This document shows, in pieces, positions 57,801 to 64,000 of a stretch of DNA of 64,000 nucleotides; within the stretch, counting starts at the first letter, position 1; the number at the start of each line of letters is the position of its first letter. This DNA comes from Amphiura filiformis. Taxonomy: Eukaryota; Echinodermata; Ophiuroidea; Amphilepidida; Amphiuridae. The position numbers were made by a program, and so were the translations under genes. The stretch covers positions 43,125,099 through 43,189,098 of the forward strand of contig NC_092640.1 in NCBI RefSeq assembly GCF_039555335.1, read 5' to 3'. Below the pieces are notes generated by a model, which ran no database searches, had not been told where the DNA came from, and saw nothing but the letters and a program-made list of their open reading frames with translations.

Positions 57801-59457
57801 AACAATGGAAAATATCAGAAAAACTTGACAATTAATATTGGCTTGCTCACTATATTGGTTTTAAACATCCATACCAGGCAGACCAGAGTCGAGGACGGGT
57901 GCACTTGGCCTCAACGTGGAGCTGAGATGAACACACAGGCGCCAAGTACAGACATTATTAATCATACTGAGCCACTTTTTCCTTTTCTAATACAACTATG
58001 AAGAGAGGGTCGTTGCAACCCTATTGCTCTATTAAACATCATGTAAAGTTTTATTTGGTACCAATGTATAGCTACGGGTCTTGGGAAATTATATACAAAA
58101 AATAAGCTATTAATTCTACGAACATGTGATAATAATATGATAAACATGAAAGGTAATTACTATTTTAACAATACACCATGTAAAAGCAGGCGGCAGAGGA
58201 AGCGCAACACGTGACGTACGAGGCTGGCGAAGATACAAGGCTGACAGCCTCATTCAAAATACACGGTTAGCAATAACAAATGGAAAATTAACATATTTGC
58301 AGTGGAGTACTTTGTCGAACCCCGACGGTTGTAGAGTAAGATAATTTTGCTTTGACACCACATAACAAATTTAGAATTGTTTGTGAAGATTTCATGATTA
58401 TGTGTTAATCCAATGGCGACCTCAAAATTGGCGATATCGCTTCCATCACCGCCTGGTAAAAAGTCGATATCTGAATAATTTTACATACGAACAAGATTAA
58501 ATTAATGATCTTATTGCAGGAACCTATGTTTGGCCTCAACCCCCTCCCCCTCCATGGTCATAATTTTGTTTATGGTACCTGTCCCCGAGTAAGGTGCTGG
58601 TGTACAAATTGTATCTCTAAATGAGTGCAAAGGATGGAACTACGATTATCTTAAGTCGTTTGGGCGTAATTTGCGTGCGTTTTTATGTCGGATGAAAAGG
58701 GGGATGGTACCGTGATCCCTTCCCCCTTCGTAATCCTAGGGCTAAAGGGAAATCTCGTATACAATCTTGGACAAAATAGTGGCATACTTATACTAAACAA
58801 TTGAGATACGTGCCCTATTGGAAAGATGAGTCAAACATGCAACCAATGTATGGGAAGCACAGACTCCTCCCTGTGTCTCATCCTTCCCCATCATTCAATG
58901 TTGGAGGGTCCAGCATCCAACATCATGGCTTAATCCAACATTGATTGGGATAGAGAGTGTGGCAGAAATTATCCAAAGATCCGAAAAATGTGGTAACATG
59001 TTTTGCTGAATTGTAGACAACATAATGGCTGAACATCTTTTTGTTACACTTACAATTATTGAATTTTACTAATCTATATAATTATATCCTATTTTGTAAC
59101 CCTTCAATGTTCGTTACTGATTACAAGGGCAGATAAAACAAGTACAATATACTAAATTAAGAGAGAAATCAGGCAACAAGTAGGCCTATAGGCATACAAA
59201 GAAAAGATGAGGTCAGTCTAAATAGGGACGACAAGGAAAGAAGTCGGATATAATTATACGCAATCCATTCCACGTGTCTTCGTGATCAAAACAATTTTAC
59301 AAGTGAAAGCGGAAATAGTTGTCCTATTCATCAGCAGCTTCAGCCATGAAACCAGTATCAAAATTGTCGCTAACAGTTATGTTCTTCAAGTATAACATTA
59401 TGAAATATTCAAAAACTCTTACTTACCTCTGTGTTTGTCCACTTGTTTGTTTTTCAT
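24592..59457 (-). CDS. Seven-exon multi-pass membrane protein, tryptophan-rich/TspO-like family (uncharacterised)
   Basis: Seven minus-strand exons join in phase into 353 codons with stop: 59457-59427, 57281-57159, 54672-54493, 43391-43261, 30638-30480, 29796-29634 and 24863-24592. Introns have GT-AG ends. About six hydrophobic segments appear: FIVLEFGFAMAVNALY (exon 2), VFAIWGIIYALQVCWIGYTL (exon 3), one each in exons 4-6, and FWVTMYVSLLVYIILKLVNF (exon 7). The A.W.IWG.IY pattern, an ATMTMTTLAQIQVALVL stretch resembling ATWTTIATL..., and an ENF/KLVNF-like last segment recall a family of invertebrate tryptophan-rich, TspO-like membrane proteins. That likeness is from memory and unverified. 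Exons 1-3 are strong, while 4-7 rest on phase fit and order. AATAAA follows the stop (24571-24576, complement). Function unknown. Confidence 0.65.
24950..25255. repeat. Foldback element
   Basis: GGAAATAAAATTTGCAACTT, GAACTTCATCAGGCATCT and CACGTGACAAGCGA near 24965-25050 recur as complements at 25145-25240. Hairpin of about 300 bases, nearly intact. Confidence 0.8.
25256..25911. other. Intron of the membrane-protein gene, no feature seen
   Basis: AT-rich. A C-run/G-run palindrome (CCCCCCGGGGG) sits near 25757. No exon signal recognised. Confidence 0.4.
25916..26276. mobile_element. TTAA-flanked foldback MITE, copy 1
   Basis: Flanked by TTAA (25912-25915, 26277-26280), with ends GGGGTGCTACACC / GGTGTAGTACCCCC. 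The arms fold over most of the length (TTTCAGTGACCCAAGACAAG pairs with its complement near 26130). TTAA targets are used by piggyBac and Kolobok elements. A copy is at 56743-57071 and a right-end fragment at about 52700-52735. Confidence 0.82.
26281..27000. other. Intron, no gene seen
   Basis: AT-rich. The segment CTTCAAATGCGC is duplicated near 26640-26670. No coding homology recognised. Confidence 0.4.
27000..27230. repeat. Dispersed repeat R4, copy 1
   Basis: AACCTATGGTTGGCCTCA, ATCTACGATTAGCTTGAGTC and GTCGTTTGGGCGTAA also occur, diverged but collinear, at about 58517-58745. Confidence 0.65.
27745..28165. repeat. Inverted-repeat element (MITE-like)
   Basis: TTAACAGTGTGCTTCGAC at the left and GTCGAAGCACACTGGTTAA at the right, with a CACGTGCGTAT stretch mirrored inside. 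The interior minus-strand frame at 27778-28038 has no recognised domain. Confidence 0.65.
28166..29090. other. Intron, no gene seen
   Basis: AT-rich sequence with short open frames but no recognised domain or repeat. Confidence 0.4.
29095..29225. repeat. hAT-like MITE end (CAGGGGCGTAGC), truncated
   Basis: The CAGGGGCGTAGCAAAAGCC start followed by GGGGCCCATGGGC-type sequence is common in hAT MITEs. No matching right end or 8-bp duplication found. Confidence 0.45.
29634..29796 (-). CDS. Membrane-protein gene, exon 6
   Basis: Acceptor GGTTCAATCAG in phase 0, donor GTAGAT leaving one base. Reads GGEATLTSVTKLMTAQYG, then WPSLFLIFWVNVIQATMTM and on to ALVL. An alternative acceptor at about 29920 opens another frame with no hydrophobic segment, which I think is the wrong frame. 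Confidence 0.6.
30046..30466. repeat. Long, nearly perfect foldback element beside exon 5
   Basis: Arms of about 190 bases (AATTCTCGCTATTCGCAATA ... TTTAGTTTGTCAA) are inverted copies with few differences. A 20-bp piece (ATCGTGATGTATCATGGGAA) is duplicated in the left arm only. The right arm ends about 13 bases from the exon 5 donor. Confidence 0.88.
30480..30638 (-). CDS. Membrane-protein gene, exon 5
   Basis: Fifty-three codons, phase 0 at both ends, donor GTAATT. Reads KSITEVLTVALVGMSLGSL, then a Cys-rich loop (KWPC ... YHGDFCHED) that looks extracellular. The upstream stretch carries a 30-bp near-duplicate (CACATGGCGTATA at about 30660 and 30725). Confidence 0.6.
31000..31740. other. Intron, no gene seen
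   Basis: GTCTTTTGGAGCT and related motifs recur three times (31573, 31605, 31740), a degenerate low-copy repeat. No exon recognised. Confidence 0.4.
31755..32190 (+). mobile_element. CATACTGCAG-family element, diverged partial copy 2
   Basis: TACTGCAGTTACTGTTCATT, CACTGTGTAAAAAATAACCGG and AACATGTCCTAAACTTTTAGC match copies 1 and 3. The match resumes near 32160 (TGATATGTAAATGACAGATAAC) after about 150 unrelated bases. The right end is missing. Confidence 0.75.
32935..33440 (+). mobile_element. LINE 3'-end fragment (CR1/Rex/L2-like)
   Basis: Degenerate frames show the C-terminal reverse-transcriptase pattern NDLLCGV...YLDRLQSLQ, then a SAGPALWTAS-IR-EQL stretch that is a usual LINE ORF2 end. 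A 3' UTR follows with GGCGCTTTGATAGCACTTTATAAG. Several frame breaks. A SINE copy begins about 15 bases beyond the LINE end. Confidence 0.7.
33455..33812 (+). mobile_element. tRNA-derived SINE, copy 2
   Basis: Same head (GCTCAATCGATAAGGCG, GGGTTCGAACCC) and tail (ATAAATCACTACGC then T run) as the copy at 5731. It lacks part of the middle (about 20 bases around GCTGATCCTGG). Confidence 0.87.
34470..34630. repeat. Short foldback element
   Basis: ACGGTCTATACACGTTC and CAATATCAAAGACC around 34470-34510 recur as complements around 34585-34632. Confidence 0.6.
34662..35187. repeat. Foldback element of about 525 bp
   Basis: The arms AAACTGAGCTCAAAAA, AAGGTCATATCTT and CAGTAACCAAGCAGTTGTCC at the left recur as complements at the right (to 35187). 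The plus-strand frames inside are arm sequence, not genes. Confidence 0.8.
35232..35603 (-). mobile_element. tRNA-derived SINE, copy 3 (inverted)
   Basis: Reverse complement of the family: GGGTTCGAACCC near 35535 and A-box-like TAGCTCAATCGATAAGG near 35575, with the 3' tail at 35232-35275. Confidence 0.87.
35604..36734. other. Intron, no gene seen
   Basis: AT-rich. No coding homology or strong repeat recognised. Confidence 0.35.
36735..37045 (+). repeat. Dispersed repeat R3, uninterrupted copy
   Basis: Collinear with 49672-49763 plus 50459-50665 (shared runs ACAGGGTCAGAGTTG, CAATATGAGCATTGTG and CGAGCCTCTCTT). This copy lacks the 695-bp insert seen in the other and so shows the empty site. 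Confidence 0.8.
37094..37711 (-). mobile_element. CATACTGCAG-family element, copy 3
   Basis: Runs from CATGATGCAGTCATG to AACTGCAGTATG, the reverse orientation of copy 1, at 618 bp without the internal 169-bp duplication. It defines both ends of the family. Confidence 0.8.
38480..38800. repeat. Foldback element
   Basis: GAAGAGCTTTGTTGCAAAACCCC near 38519 and GTGGGGTTTCAAAACAAAAGCAG pair with complements at 38650-38792. Confidence 0.75.
38801..40060. other. Intron, no gene seen
   Basis: A pyrimidine-rich tract (about 38935-39065, TCTTTCTCTTTCTCTCTCCC) stands out. Otherwise AT-rich with no recognised coding or repeat content. Confidence 0.4.
40634..41185. repeat. Foldback element with a 16-17 bp tandem core
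   Basis: The outer arms (GTTTGACAAACGTTTGTGATC, AAATGAATTAAATAAATGTTTG) are mirrored at 41080-41170. The core holds units of AAAATCACATTTTTTCC, then the complement series, at 40830-41060. Confidence 0.8.
42076..42382. mobile_element. hAT MITE, CAGTGGCGTAA family
   Basis: Ends CAGTGGCGTAACTA / TAGTTACGCCACTG with a perfect 8-bp flank GTGCAAAG (42068-42075, 42383-42390). The interior is G-rich near both ends (GGGGGGGG). No coding capacity. Confidence 0.92.
42660..42860 (-). pseudogene. GPCR 3' fragment, decayed duplicate of the gene at 46634-47839
   Basis: On the minus strand, INPILYVCCC and ALK are encoded as in TM7 and the tail of the intact receptor. The copy has a stop shortly after TM7 and a 1-base loss in the tail that shifts the frame. 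Homology also runs past the stop codon into 3' flank, down to about 42640. The upstream TM1-TM6 part is absent, so this is a truncated duplicate. Confidence 0.85.
42870..43140 (-). mobile_element. LINE ORF2 C-terminus fragment (RTE-like)
   Basis: Minus-strand frames read GRQRRRWRDDL and, after a frameshift, TWARDAQDRQKWKILEEGF, the usual end of RTE-type LINE ORF2. A GGTGATGG-type repeat tail follows at about 42900. The acidic-looking frame at 43019-43252 is the wrong frame of this fragment. Confidence 0.75.
43261..43391 (-). CDS. Membrane-protein gene, exon 4 (candidate)
   Basis: Acceptor CACGGGGTGTCAG; phase 1 in, phase 0 out. Reads FVIYYYILYTTQYLIINVILLLH in two overlapping hydrophobic stretches and ends ANPHIENQ before GTTAAC; the alternative donor GTGTGA six bases later also keeps phase 0. 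It fits between exon 3 (...VHPPLF) and exon 5. The donor is weak, so this is the least certain exon. Confidence 0.5.
43998..44260 (+). repeat. tRNA-like SINE head
   Basis: GGCCCAGTGAGCAGAGCA (A-box-like) and GGTTCGAATCTC (B-box-like), with a variable insert between. It does not fold as a functional tRNA. The body is T-rich. Confidence 0.55.
44397..44695. repeat. MITE-like inverted repeat (TATCATTTT...GGGGG ends)
   Basis: TCATTTTATTCGAAAGGGGGAG at the left and CCCCCTTCCGAAGAAAATGATAG at the right are imperfect complements. A related end lies at 13857-13900. Confidence 0.65.
44843..45085 (-). repeat. Dispersed repeat R2, copy 2 (inverted)
   Basis: Reverse complement of 10487-10735, with shared runs such as TAAATATGGCGGACTAC and AAATCCTTTGTTTGGAGCC. 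Confidence 0.75.
45190..45395. mobile_element. PIF/Harbinger-type MITE, nearly perfect hairpin
   Basis: Starts GGCCTCGTATCCATAGG, ends with its complement, and is flanked by TTA (45187-45189, 45396-45398). The arms are about 85-90 bases and almost identical. GGCC ends with a TWA target are typical of PIF/Harbinger. Confidence 0.9.
45960..46060 (-). repeat. tRNA-like sequence (pseudo-tRNA or SINE head)
   Basis: The minus strand has TTAGCTCAGTCGGCAGAGG (A-box and D-arm) and GGTTCGAATC (B-box). Acceptor and T stems do not pair, so it is not a good tRNA gene. Confidence 0.55.
46634..47839 (-). CDS. Rhodopsin-class (class A) GPCR, peptide-receptor-like
   Basis: A single-exon open frame of up to 401 residues encodes a seven-helix plasma-membrane receptor. 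Visible landmarks: TM1 with N84 (GILGN), TM2 NLAIAD (D112), a conserved Cys pair (C144 before TM3, C216 in loop 2), ERY at 168-170 in place of DRY, TM4 tryptophan (W196), and TM7 NSCINPILY with NPxxY at 346-350. Cysteines at 352-354 and 369-370 could be palmitoylated. TM6 reads ILFFLCQLPRQ and lacks the usual aromatic CWxP toggle. The N-terminal tail has an NVT glycosylation site (N49). Met31 is a plausible shorter start (47749). The overall look is of neuropeptide receptors such as the TRH-receptor-like group, but the ligand cannot be inferred. The gene lies wholly inside intron 3 of the seven-exon membrane-protein gene, same strand. Confidence 0.93.
   Translation of the reverse strand: MPKQYQYLILLKYQHLDFFFQEIVNDIIMIMDAVQSNNNICFEAEKVINVTDPASAMKRIFSSEDAAYFMFVMPIVSAFGILGNLTFLISVLTIPEMKSSLTAFMSNLAIADILFLAVVCMWANLDYWTSDVGRDFLHSSIIDCYVQNTSNRLPYFVSLGFVLLIAVERYLAICSPMKHHLMKGRKRTFTMIITVWLIGSACSVAHSSAYEIYPTCFIWPSEEAFSHLPVHVAFCKLYIKLPQVISMCLFVGCFLINSSTTVKIISVLMKRKLINDSEQMHLVRNQVTRTLVLNNILFFLCQLPRQITVLDITLEDMTNIDFLNAKQRETSFKIGQIFLLLNSCINPILYVCCCRKYRHGMRDALKKLCCRYSSSHSPRGIERGITMISGTSQDTRNTARM
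47890..49670. other. Intron, no gene seen
   Basis: Holds a (CTT)n microsatellite at 48041-48071 and a direct duplicate of CTCAAACCGGACAC at 49008 and 49068. Open frames here show no recognised domain. Confidence 0.4.
49672..50665 (+). repeat. Dispersed repeat R3, interrupted copy
   Basis: Matches 36735-37045 on either side of the element at 49764-50458. Confidence 0.75.
49764..50458. mobile_element. Inverted-repeat element, CCCAGCAAACAC family
   Basis: Ends CCCAGCAAACACAAAACGTTTT and its complement (...AAAACGTTAGTGTGTTTGCTGGG, imperfect). The interior is full of AAACGTTTT and TAACATT-type short inverted motifs and two AAATGTCGGGTTATATAAAGG direct copies. The flanks suggest a 2-bp AA duplication against the empty site at about 36829. 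Superfamily unassigned. Confidence 0.82.
51100..52560. other. Intron, no gene seen
   Basis: Contains a 21-base T run at 51569-51589. No exon or clear repeat recognised. Confidence 0.4.
52690..52740. repeat. Right-end fragment of the TTAA foldback MITE
   Basis: GGGTGTAGTACCCCCTTAA at 52718-52736 is the terminal sequence of the family at 25916-26276. The rest of the element is missing. Confidence 0.7.
52930..53160. repeat. Foldback element
   Basis: TATACCTCGAGTCAC...GAAGTTCAGCGTGT... pairs with ...ACACGCTGAACTTC...GTGACTCGAGGTA. An inner GCGTGTACATT / GTACACGC pair extends the hairpin. Confidence 0.78.
53520..53830. repeat. Foldback element of about 300 bp
   Basis: ATATCCATGCCAAAAGGATGC, GTCGGCTGCTACA and CATCCCCAAGTCACATGG pair with complements at 53680-53815. 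Confidence 0.8.
54493..54672 (-). CDS. Membrane-protein gene, exon 3
   Basis: Acceptor TTTTTCTTCAG, donor GTACAT leaving one base. Encodes NTTQQVAPVG (N-glycosylation-type site), NSDISTYYYVFAIWGIIY, then CWIGYTLYG and SKKYKFGSAYVHPPLF. The FAIWGIIY motif is the best family clue in the gene. Confidence 0.8.
54710..56742. other. Intron 2, no gene seen
   Basis: AAATATTA...GACTATATCTGAAAA at 54790-54960 and AGCAAAACCAGTCGG-like complements suggest an inverted repeat about 54760-54985. The rest is AT-rich with open frames but no recognised domain. Confidence 0.4.
56743..57071. mobile_element. TTAA-flanked foldback MITE, copy 2
   Basis: TTAA at 56739-56742 and 57072-57075. The arms (CAAGACAAGTGGTTCAT, CACTGAAATTTCAGTG) match copy 1. 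Confidence 0.8.
57159..57281 (-). CDS. Membrane-protein gene, exon 2
   Basis: Acceptor CTCTTACAG, donor GTATGT; phase 1 at both ends. Encodes ENMKDNKMDNLLAPF, the first TM (FIVLEFGFAMAVNALY) and an acidic loop (DEDGGEDH). Confidence 0.8.
57539..57645 (+). repeat. Interstitial telomere-like repeat, block 1
   Basis: About a dozen TTAGGG-type units with variants (TTATAATTAGGG, TTAGGATTAGGG) in one orientation, inside intron 1. The matching minus-strand frame is repeat translation only. Confidence 0.9.
58187..58455 (+). mobile_element. hAT-type MITE, CAGGCGG family, copy 2
   Basis: Same ends and nearly the same sequence as 5277-5544, same orientation. The flanks TGTAAAAG and GTAAAAAG are a slightly decayed 8-bp duplication. 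Confidence 0.88.
58517..58745. repeat. Dispersed repeat R4, copy 2
   Basis: Collinear with 27000-27230 (GGAACCTATGTTTGGCCTCA, AAGTCGTTTGGGCGTAA). Confidence 0.65.
59427..59457 (-). CDS. Membrane-protein gene, exon 1 (start)
   Basis: ATG followed by MKNKQVDKHR and a strong donor GTAAGTAAG, leaving one base. The frame joins exon 2 in phase. A downstream in-frame Met in exon 2 could also serve as start, so this exon is likely but not proven. Confidence 0.65.
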
Positions 59458-60039
59458 AACGTTATAAAAGTAATGATAGTTGTTCAAAATATCAATACAC
59501 ACACGATGTTATAACTTCCAAATCATTCGACTGCAAAAACCACACTGCAGTGGGACTGTACCGATTACTAATATTTGGTTGCTCATACTCTAAAATTAGA
59601 TTTAACAGATCTTACACAAACCCTATAACTTGGTTTTGGAATTAAACCTAGAACTTGGTATTTTGATACAATATGAGATCATCAAAAGCTCAAAGGCGAA
59701 TGGCATAGCTCTGAGTAAGAGACCCGTCATTCTATTGTTCGTGTCCGGTCAAATGCAATTGTTGGACCCATTGAAGCAAAAACAAAACCCTGGCAATCTT
59801 TAACAGATCAGAGGTATCGAACAAATAACAAGTATGGTGTGAGTTATATACAAAAGTGCATTGCAGTTTGACTTATCTGCACTGTGTTTTTTCAGAAGTT
59901 CGTATTGTATGGTAACAATACCTTCTGTTTTCTATTGTATAACTTTGTGTAGCAAGTGCCATTAAAAGTCAAAGTGTAAAGGCAAGAAACAGATGAGGAT
60001 AAGATGGACTGATTAGTTTTTGTTTGTTGCAGACAAAGT

Positions 60040-60225
60040 CTTTTATTCTGAGTGGTTTAGAGGTAAAAGTAAAAGGTAAAGGCAAAGGGGATGAACCTGC
60101 GTTCAGACCGGAGTGCTCATTCTCTTTCGAAGCGACTGGGCCAGACTCCTATCCTACATATAATGTTGCTCTGGGGGATTCGAACCCACGTCCGCTGCAC
60201 CACCGTGTAGATATAATGCAACTTT
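60040..60225 (+). repeat. SINE piece, second family (related to 20465-20800)
   Basis: GACCGGAGTGCTCATTCTC and CTTTCGAAGCGACTGGGCC match the body of the minus-strand SINE at 20465-20800, followed by GGGGGATTCGAACCC, a B-box complement. Confidence 0.65.
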
Positions 60226-60339
60226 ATATGTAATGTAACTGAATATAGATGAATTAACTTCTGACGTCAATGCCTGGCAGTATACGCACGCATCATCACA
60301 ATTTCCATTGTTTTTTGCCTGGTAGTATGCGCGCGCATC

Positions 60340-60625
60340 TAGGGCCGTTCCCAGGGACTTTGCCGCCCTAGGCAAAGCATCTCCTTGCCGCCCCACCAAA
60401 GCATACCAAAGAAGTGTTAAGGGGGGTTACCCCCTTGAAAACTCATCAGTTTTGACCTATTTGTATACCGGTACTACCCATTTTTTCCCTTTTTATCCGC
60501 CCTCATTTTTTCTTCCCTTTTCTTTCTCCATTCCCGTCTTTTTCTTTTTTCGCCTTTTTTGCGCCCCTCTGCATTTGCCGCCCTAGGCGACCGACTTACC
60601 TGGCCTAATGGTCGGAACGGCCCTG
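60340..60625. mobile_element. hAT MITE, TAGGGCCGTTCC family
   Basis: Ends TAGGGCCGTTCC / GGAACGGCCCTG with a perfect 8-bp flank CGCGCATC (60332-60339, 60626-60633). The interior has GCCGCCCTAGGC in two orientations. No coding capacity. Confidence 0.9.
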
Positions 60626-61074
60626 CGCGCATCATATTTTGTTCAGGGCTCGTGTTTTTAAAACTCCCGCCACATCACAATAAAGCTATTGAACAGTGTA
60701 GTGGTTGCACGGGGTTCACTAGTGCATATCGATATACCAGTCCCTTGCCTTTGTTGATAAACATTGAGGTCAACTCATCTATAGAAGCATAAATCAACCT
60801 TTAGTCGTACAATTGACATGATTGATATGCTCACGCGGAAACTGAAAACATGAACCTACCCATTGTCCTTCACCATAACTACATTTACCTAATGTCTTGT
60901 TACACACACAATTATTGCTTACACACAATCAATTGTTTATTTTTATTATTTTTTTAAACCTTGTGGCTGTTTTCCACTAGCAAAACATAGTGTTTAAAAT
61001 TTGCGGCTTCCTATTATGCTTGTAGATAATTGAGATGTTGTGATGTTACTCAGCCATGCACCTTACGACGAAAC

Positions 61075-61590
61075 TCTAACCACGCTGGAAGTAAAGTCTG
61101 CACAAAAAGAAATTCAGCTGTTATAAATACGCCTATAGATTCAGAACTATGAATTGTTTTCACAATATTTCAACATAGTGAGAAGAATGATTCATTTACA
61201 CGCATTTTGATACCCCCATTTGTCCAATGCCGTTCAATATTGACAACACAGCAGAGCGTTTAAAGAAAAATACCCAAATTTAAAAGTTGCAGTTTACATC
61301 CATCAATGGTTATTACACAAGCATGTGGCACGTAAAACCCGCCATTATCTTCGCGCTGACTTCAAATCAATACAAATAGCTGCAACTTTTAAATTCGGGT
61401 ATTTTTCTTTCAAAACGCTGCTGTGTTCTTAATATTGAACAAAATTGAACAAATTGGGTATCAAACTGCGCGTAAATAAATCCTCCTCCTTTTTATGTTG
61501 AAATATTGTGAAAACAATTATTAGTTCTGAAGCTATAGGTGTATTTATAACAGCTGAGTTTCTTTTTGTGCAGACTTTATATTCCAGCAT
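61075..61590. repeat. Long foldback element of about 510 bp
   Basis: GTCTGCACAAAAAGAAA, CAGCTGTTATAAATACGCC and AAAAATACCCAAATTTAAAAG at the left are mirrored at 61360-61580 with moderate divergence. Confidence 0.82.
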
Positions 61591-61873
61591 CGATAAGTCA
61601 TAATCTCACGGATGCAAACGCGCTTAGCTCTGGAGTGGGCCAAAGTTCCAAATTATCATAATCAAATTTCATTTGATCTTTTGCATGATCTCTCAAAAAA
61701 CAAAAAATCGTTCCTGTTCGTTCCATCAAAATCGGAGACAGCATTATTTTCCTCAGACTGCTGACTGATTTTCCAGGCATTGTTATAAACGTACCCCCTC
61801 AACGGTAGACCATCGGTTTGAGCGCATTCATAAGAAAGTAAATAGTTATTCCTTCATGTAATTTTACACTAAA

Positions 61874-62006
61874 TTAGGGTTAGGGTTAAGGTTAGGGTTA
61901 GTTTAGGGTTAGGATTAGGGTTAGGATTAGGGTTAGGGTTAGGGTTAGGATTAGGGTTAGGATTAGGGTTAGGGTTAGGGTTAGGATTAGGTTAGAGTTA
62001 GGATTA
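61874..62006 (+). repeat. Interstitial telomere-like repeat, block 2
   Basis: About 20 units of TTAGGG and TTAGGATTAGGG variants in the same orientation as block 1, interspersed with GTTTAGGG and GTTAGAG forms. Confidence 0.92.
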
Positions 62007-62235
62007 GCTTACACGAAATAATTACATGAAGAATCGACCAGTTTTAGCCTTAAAACACATTTTGTGTCATTATACTATAAGTACAGTAATGACAAAAAGT
62101 ATGCCATATTTTAAATAAAATACATTAGGAATGTTTTACTGAAATGTACAAGTAGCAGGTACATAATTATACAGAAACCAATTTATTATCATTCACTGTT
62201 AGAATATGTTCAATAAAAGAATGTAATTAGTATAA

Positions 62236-62271
62236 CAAACAAACAAACAAACAAACAAACAAACAAACAAA
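62236..62271 (+). repeat. (AAAC)n microsatellite
   Basis: About nine AAAC/AACA units without interruption. Confidence 0.95.
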
Positions 62272-64000
62272 ATGAATAACAATCCCAGATGAAAAGCTGT
62301 AAGAATAGTAGAAATGAATTCAATTTGAATATTATAAAATAAGGACTGGAAAGCTTTCCCAGGAAGATAAGGCAAATTTTAGTCCAAGATAGAAAAGCAA
62401 ATTTTCCCATAATTTTATTTATGTATTTCTTAATCAAGTAAATATTGCAGTTGCATAATTATTTGTCTGAACAATATCAAATGTATCAAATTTCACGTAT
62501 GTATGAAACTAACTGATGAAAATAAACCACCCTAGTTCTTTGCGTTACCATGGTAACGATGCACACCCAATTACCCCAGCATTTCGCCATCTCTTACTCT
62601 ACTCTTTGTACTGACAAATAAGGCGTGGTTCGCAAACCCATACATGATGATACAGTCAATGTGACTAAGCGACTAATATTATCCCTCTCTCTGACATGCT
62701 GTCAACCATATATCACTCAGCTGACGAGTATACTGATGGTTATCGTGAATGTGAAGTCAGAAACTCTTATAAATAAATATATTTTTACATTGGACTACTA
62801 TTATTGACGATGCTTGCATTTCTAAGGCGTATAATTTCATGGTCACGAGTGAGCTACATTCACAGGTTATAAAACATCCACACAATGACCTATAGTAATG
62901 AGTCTAGATGTGACAGGAATATGTTGGTAAGTCATGATTGATGTATTCTTGTGCTTAGTGTAATTAATGTCTTATAATGCCAGTGGTGTATATTATAGTC
63001 AACGGTATTGCTGGTAATGGTAAAACCACTTTGCTTTGACTTGTTGTACCGGAGTATGTTGATTCCAAATACAACACGCGTGCTAGTGGGAATATGCTGA
63101 GTTGGAAACAATAGCCTATTGTGGTTTGTCTACAATAGTGGTCTATTTTTGGAGATAATGGTTCACGGATTTAGACCAATTGTAATCCCGTTAGACACCA
63201 CGGTGTGTATTAATAGGCATTCCTGCGAGTGGTAAGATTACTCTATGTTGGTAAGAAAACAATTCTCAGATTTCATAATTTTAATTTTATTTATCACATT
63301 AATGTGAATTTACCACATTAATGTGTGAATTAAAATGCGTCAAAAATGTAATGTGTACGCCCATTGTATTATCGTATTTGTTAATATAAAATATTTCCGT
63401 ATAAGATATATCACAATACTATCGATATGATAACATTAAAAGAGAATTACCAAAAATCGATATATAATTAACATAATGATGAGAATCTGATATGTATGGT
63501 AAATCTACTCACATTTACATGGCCACGGATTATATTTATTTGGGTATATATAGAAATATTCATTTTAGACAACTCGAATCTACCTTAATGCATATTATTC
63601 TTACGGTAAGTGGATTACGTAATAATTTCATTATAAGAATTGATATCATAACATGGTGAGAAAACATTGATTGCATAACTTCATTAGTCAAATTATCTCA
63701 TTAAAAACGATGGCAAATATTAAATTGAATTACCAATCGCAGCTTAAGAAATGTGTAATCCACCCGGTGTGTAATCGCATAAACCTGACAGGGAATTATT
63801 GACAATAGATTATTCCATTGCAGATGTATATCAGATATCACATGGAATGATTTTTGAACTTAGACATGCAGAGGTCACGTGGAAAGACAATTCAACCTTA
63901 TTGTGTCATTAGTGGGTGTCTTTTTGAAAAGATATCATTTTGCAAACTAAATTTTGTAAACTTATTAAACATCTGTGTATATTCATCAACCATCGTGGAT
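62272..64000. other. No gene seen
   Basis: AT-rich. ATTTATCACATTAATGTGAATTTACCACATTAATGTG near 63290 is a short repeated palindrome. No coding homology recognised. Confidence 0.4.

Overview
This is a window of an animal nuclear genome. It is AT-rich and intron-rich (GT-AG introns), holds TTAGGG-type repeats, and is packed with DNA-transposon, SINE and LINE remnants. Protein content (an SLC6 transporter, a rhodopsin-class neuropeptide-type GPCR and a multi-pass membrane protein with tryptophan-rich/TspO-like motifs) and the tRNA-derived SINEs suggest a marine invertebrate. An ambulacrarian (echinoderm or hemichordate) is my best guess, but the species cannot be read from the sequence.

Region 1 (1-13064, plus strand) is the 3' two-thirds of an SLC6 Na+/Cl- coupled transporter, most like the glycine/amino-acid branch. 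Nine exon pieces run from TM5 to the C-terminus, all with open frames and matching intron phases. Two exons are damaged. The TM6 exon is cut by the tail of a 5'-truncated LINE, and its first half is missing. The TM11 exon is interrupted by a 0.8 kb element, and a short orphan stretch with a good splice donor lies beyond that element. TM1-TM4 lie outside the window.

Region 2 (13065-24560) has no gene. It is a nest of mobile elements: an element flanked by 8-bp duplications, an array with repeated AGGTCA half-sites, a solo-LTR-like element, a Tc1-like element carrying a PIF/Harbinger-type MITE, two deleted mariner-like elements, a hAT MITE and a 52-bp minisatellite.

Region 3 (24560-59460, minus strand) carries a gene I could assemble from seven exons with compatible phases into a closed 352-codon frame. 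It spans about 35 kb and encodes a multi-pass membrane protein. Inside its third intron lies an intact single-exon GPCR gene on the same strand (46634-47839). A frameshifted fragment of a second GPCR copy lies in the fourth intron (42660-42860). The introns hold LINE ends, foldback MITEs, SINEs and TTAA-flanked hairpins.

Region 4 (59460-64000) has no recognisable gene. It holds a hAT MITE, a SINE piece, a long foldback, a block of telomere-like repeat and an AAAC microsatellite.

There is no operon-like or defence-like system here. The strongest signals are the broken SLC6 copy, the reconstructed seven-exon membrane protein, the GPCR pair, and several transposon insertions within a few bases of splice donors.
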